From positions 1 through 5,795 of the forward strand of contig JAGLSF010000140.1 in the NCBI GenBank assembly GCA_023136305.1: a DNA stretch of 5,795 bases, in the 5' to 3' direction. Made by a program: the position numbers and the translations under genes. This DNA comes from Spirochaetota bacterium (GTDB lineage: Bacteria; Spirochaetota; B62-G9; DRHN01). Of the stretch, positions 4,994-5,795 are shown piece after piece. The stretch's first letter is position 1. Every line of letters starts with the position of its first letter. Under the pieces are notes generated by a model. The model worked only from the letters and a program-made list of their open reading frames with translations. It searched no databases and was not told where the DNA came from.

Positions 4994-5795
4994 CTACTCG
5001 AAAAGCCTGTTGATCTCATCCCTCGCCGAGGGCTGAAAGGGGAGTCTCTTCCCGGTGTCGACCAGATATGTCCCCTCACCCTTTCCCAAAAACTCACCGA
5101 TCAGGGAAATGCCCTTTTCGTCGAAGAGAGATTCCAGCCTCTCCCTGTCGACGGGATCGACCGCGACCAGGAGCGCGCCAGAAGCAATAAGCCCAAAGGG
5201 TGACAGGCTGAAATAATCGCAGAGGAGCCTGGTCTCATCGAACACCGGCACCGTTGCGGTGTCGAGGGCAAGGCCTGTACCGGCAGCAGCTGCCATCTCA
5301 CAGGCACCCATGAGCACGCCTCCCTCTGTGGGGTCGTGCATGCCCGTTATACGAGGCGCCCCTTTCGCGTCAAGTATGCGATGGGCATCGGCCATGACAC
5401 TGATACCGGGTTCCTCTATAAAGTGCAGGCAGCGCCTGTAGAAATCCTTCCCGAACTGCGCCACCACCTCGTCCCTCTTTTCACGGGCTATGATGGATGT
5501 CGCCTCGATCGCCACGCCCTTGGTGATGTAGAGAAGGTCCCCCTCACCTATGCAGCTGTTCCGGATGAGCTTCACCTTTTCGGCTTCACCGAGCATGGTA
5601 CCCGAGAGAATGGGCTGGTACAAGCCCCGCGTGACTTCCGTGTGGCCGCCGATGAGCGAAATACCGAGCTCCGCACAGGAGTCCTGCAGATCGTGCATGA
5701 TCGTTTCGATCATGGTCGTCGTGGTCCCCTCCTCAGGCAGAAGCATGGTGACCAGAAACCACTGCGGCTTTCCTCCCATGGCAGCGATATCATTG
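4994..5795 (-). CDS. AIR-synthase-related (HypE-like) ATP-binding protein, 5' end cut by window
   Basis: Member of the PurM/HypE/SelD/ThiL superfamily of ATP-dependent enzymes; exact reaction unknown. The frame stays open to the right edge. The residues before the first visible Met read NDIAA, continuing into MGGKP, the typical internal AIR-synthase sequence, so the true start is outside the window. In the 266 visible residues, IGGHTEVT is at 48-55, ITKGVAIEAT near 91-99, HDPTEGG at 153-159, and SLSPFGLIASGALL near 196-209. Motif order and the GGHTEV form resemble the HypE-related group more than PurM or ThiL. True HypE ends in a Cys that carries the carbamoyl/cyanide group. This protein ends in NRLFE with no terminal Cys, so it is unlikely to be the hydrogenase maturation enzyme itself. 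It is convergent with ispE; no hydrogenase gene is visible nearby. Confidence 0.85.
   Translation of the reverse strand, partial: NDIAAMGGKPQWFLVTMLLPEEGTTTTMIETIMHDLQDSCAELGISLIGGHTEVTRGLYQPILSGTMLGEAEKVKLIRNSCIGEGDLLYITKGVAIEATSIIAREKRDEVVAQFGKDFYRRCLHFIEEPGISVMADAHRILDAKGAPRITGMHDPTEGGVLMGACEMAAAAGTGLALDTATVPVFDETRLLCDYFSLSPFGLIASGALLVAVDPVDRERLESLFDEKGISLIGEFLGKGEGTYLVDTGKRLPFQPSARDEINRLFE

Overview
The window is a bacterial chromosomal segment of ordinary housekeeping genes. It has moderately high GC by eye, dense coding, and short AT-rich gaps. It carries seven genes, and both end genes run off the window. No rRNA, tRNA, insertion sequence, CRISPR array or phage feature was seen. Presence of the MEP isoprenoid pathway, a bacterial-type aspartokinase and a DusB-type tRNA modification enzyme indicates a bacterium. 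I cannot place the phylum: the Isp proteins are too divergent to point to a familiar model lineage.

Layout, left to right. (1) The 3' part of a lysine/threonine-pathway aspartokinase with tandem ACT domains, + strand, missing roughly its first 20 residues. (2) A tail-to-tail, membrane-anchored single-domain rhodanese, - strand, with its own likely promoter in the 120-130 bp gap behind it. (3) A - strand operon-like run, ispD then ispF then a dusB-type tRNA-dihydrouridine synthase. ispF starts inside the end of ispD at a TTG codon. (4) An AT-rich divergent intergenic region of about 75-95 bp. (5) ispE on the + strand. (6) Tail-to-tail with ispE, an AIR-synthase-related (HypE-like) ATP-binding protein on the - strand, truncated by the right edge.

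Functionally, ispD, ispE and ispF cover three consecutive MEP steps: MEP to CDP-ME, to CDP-ME 2-phosphate, to MEcPP. They sit around one shared promoter region. All three depart from the textbook enzymes at substrate- or nucleotide-binding motifs, while keeping the residues most directly tied to catalysis or metal binding. That coordinated divergence is the most interesting signal here. It could be a lineage-wide variant of the pathway or a paralogous CDP-polyol route, and the sequence alone cannot decide. Four start codons (rhodanese, dusB, ispF, ispE) are better placed downstream of the longest-ORF start, on Shine-Dalgarno and/or homology grounds.
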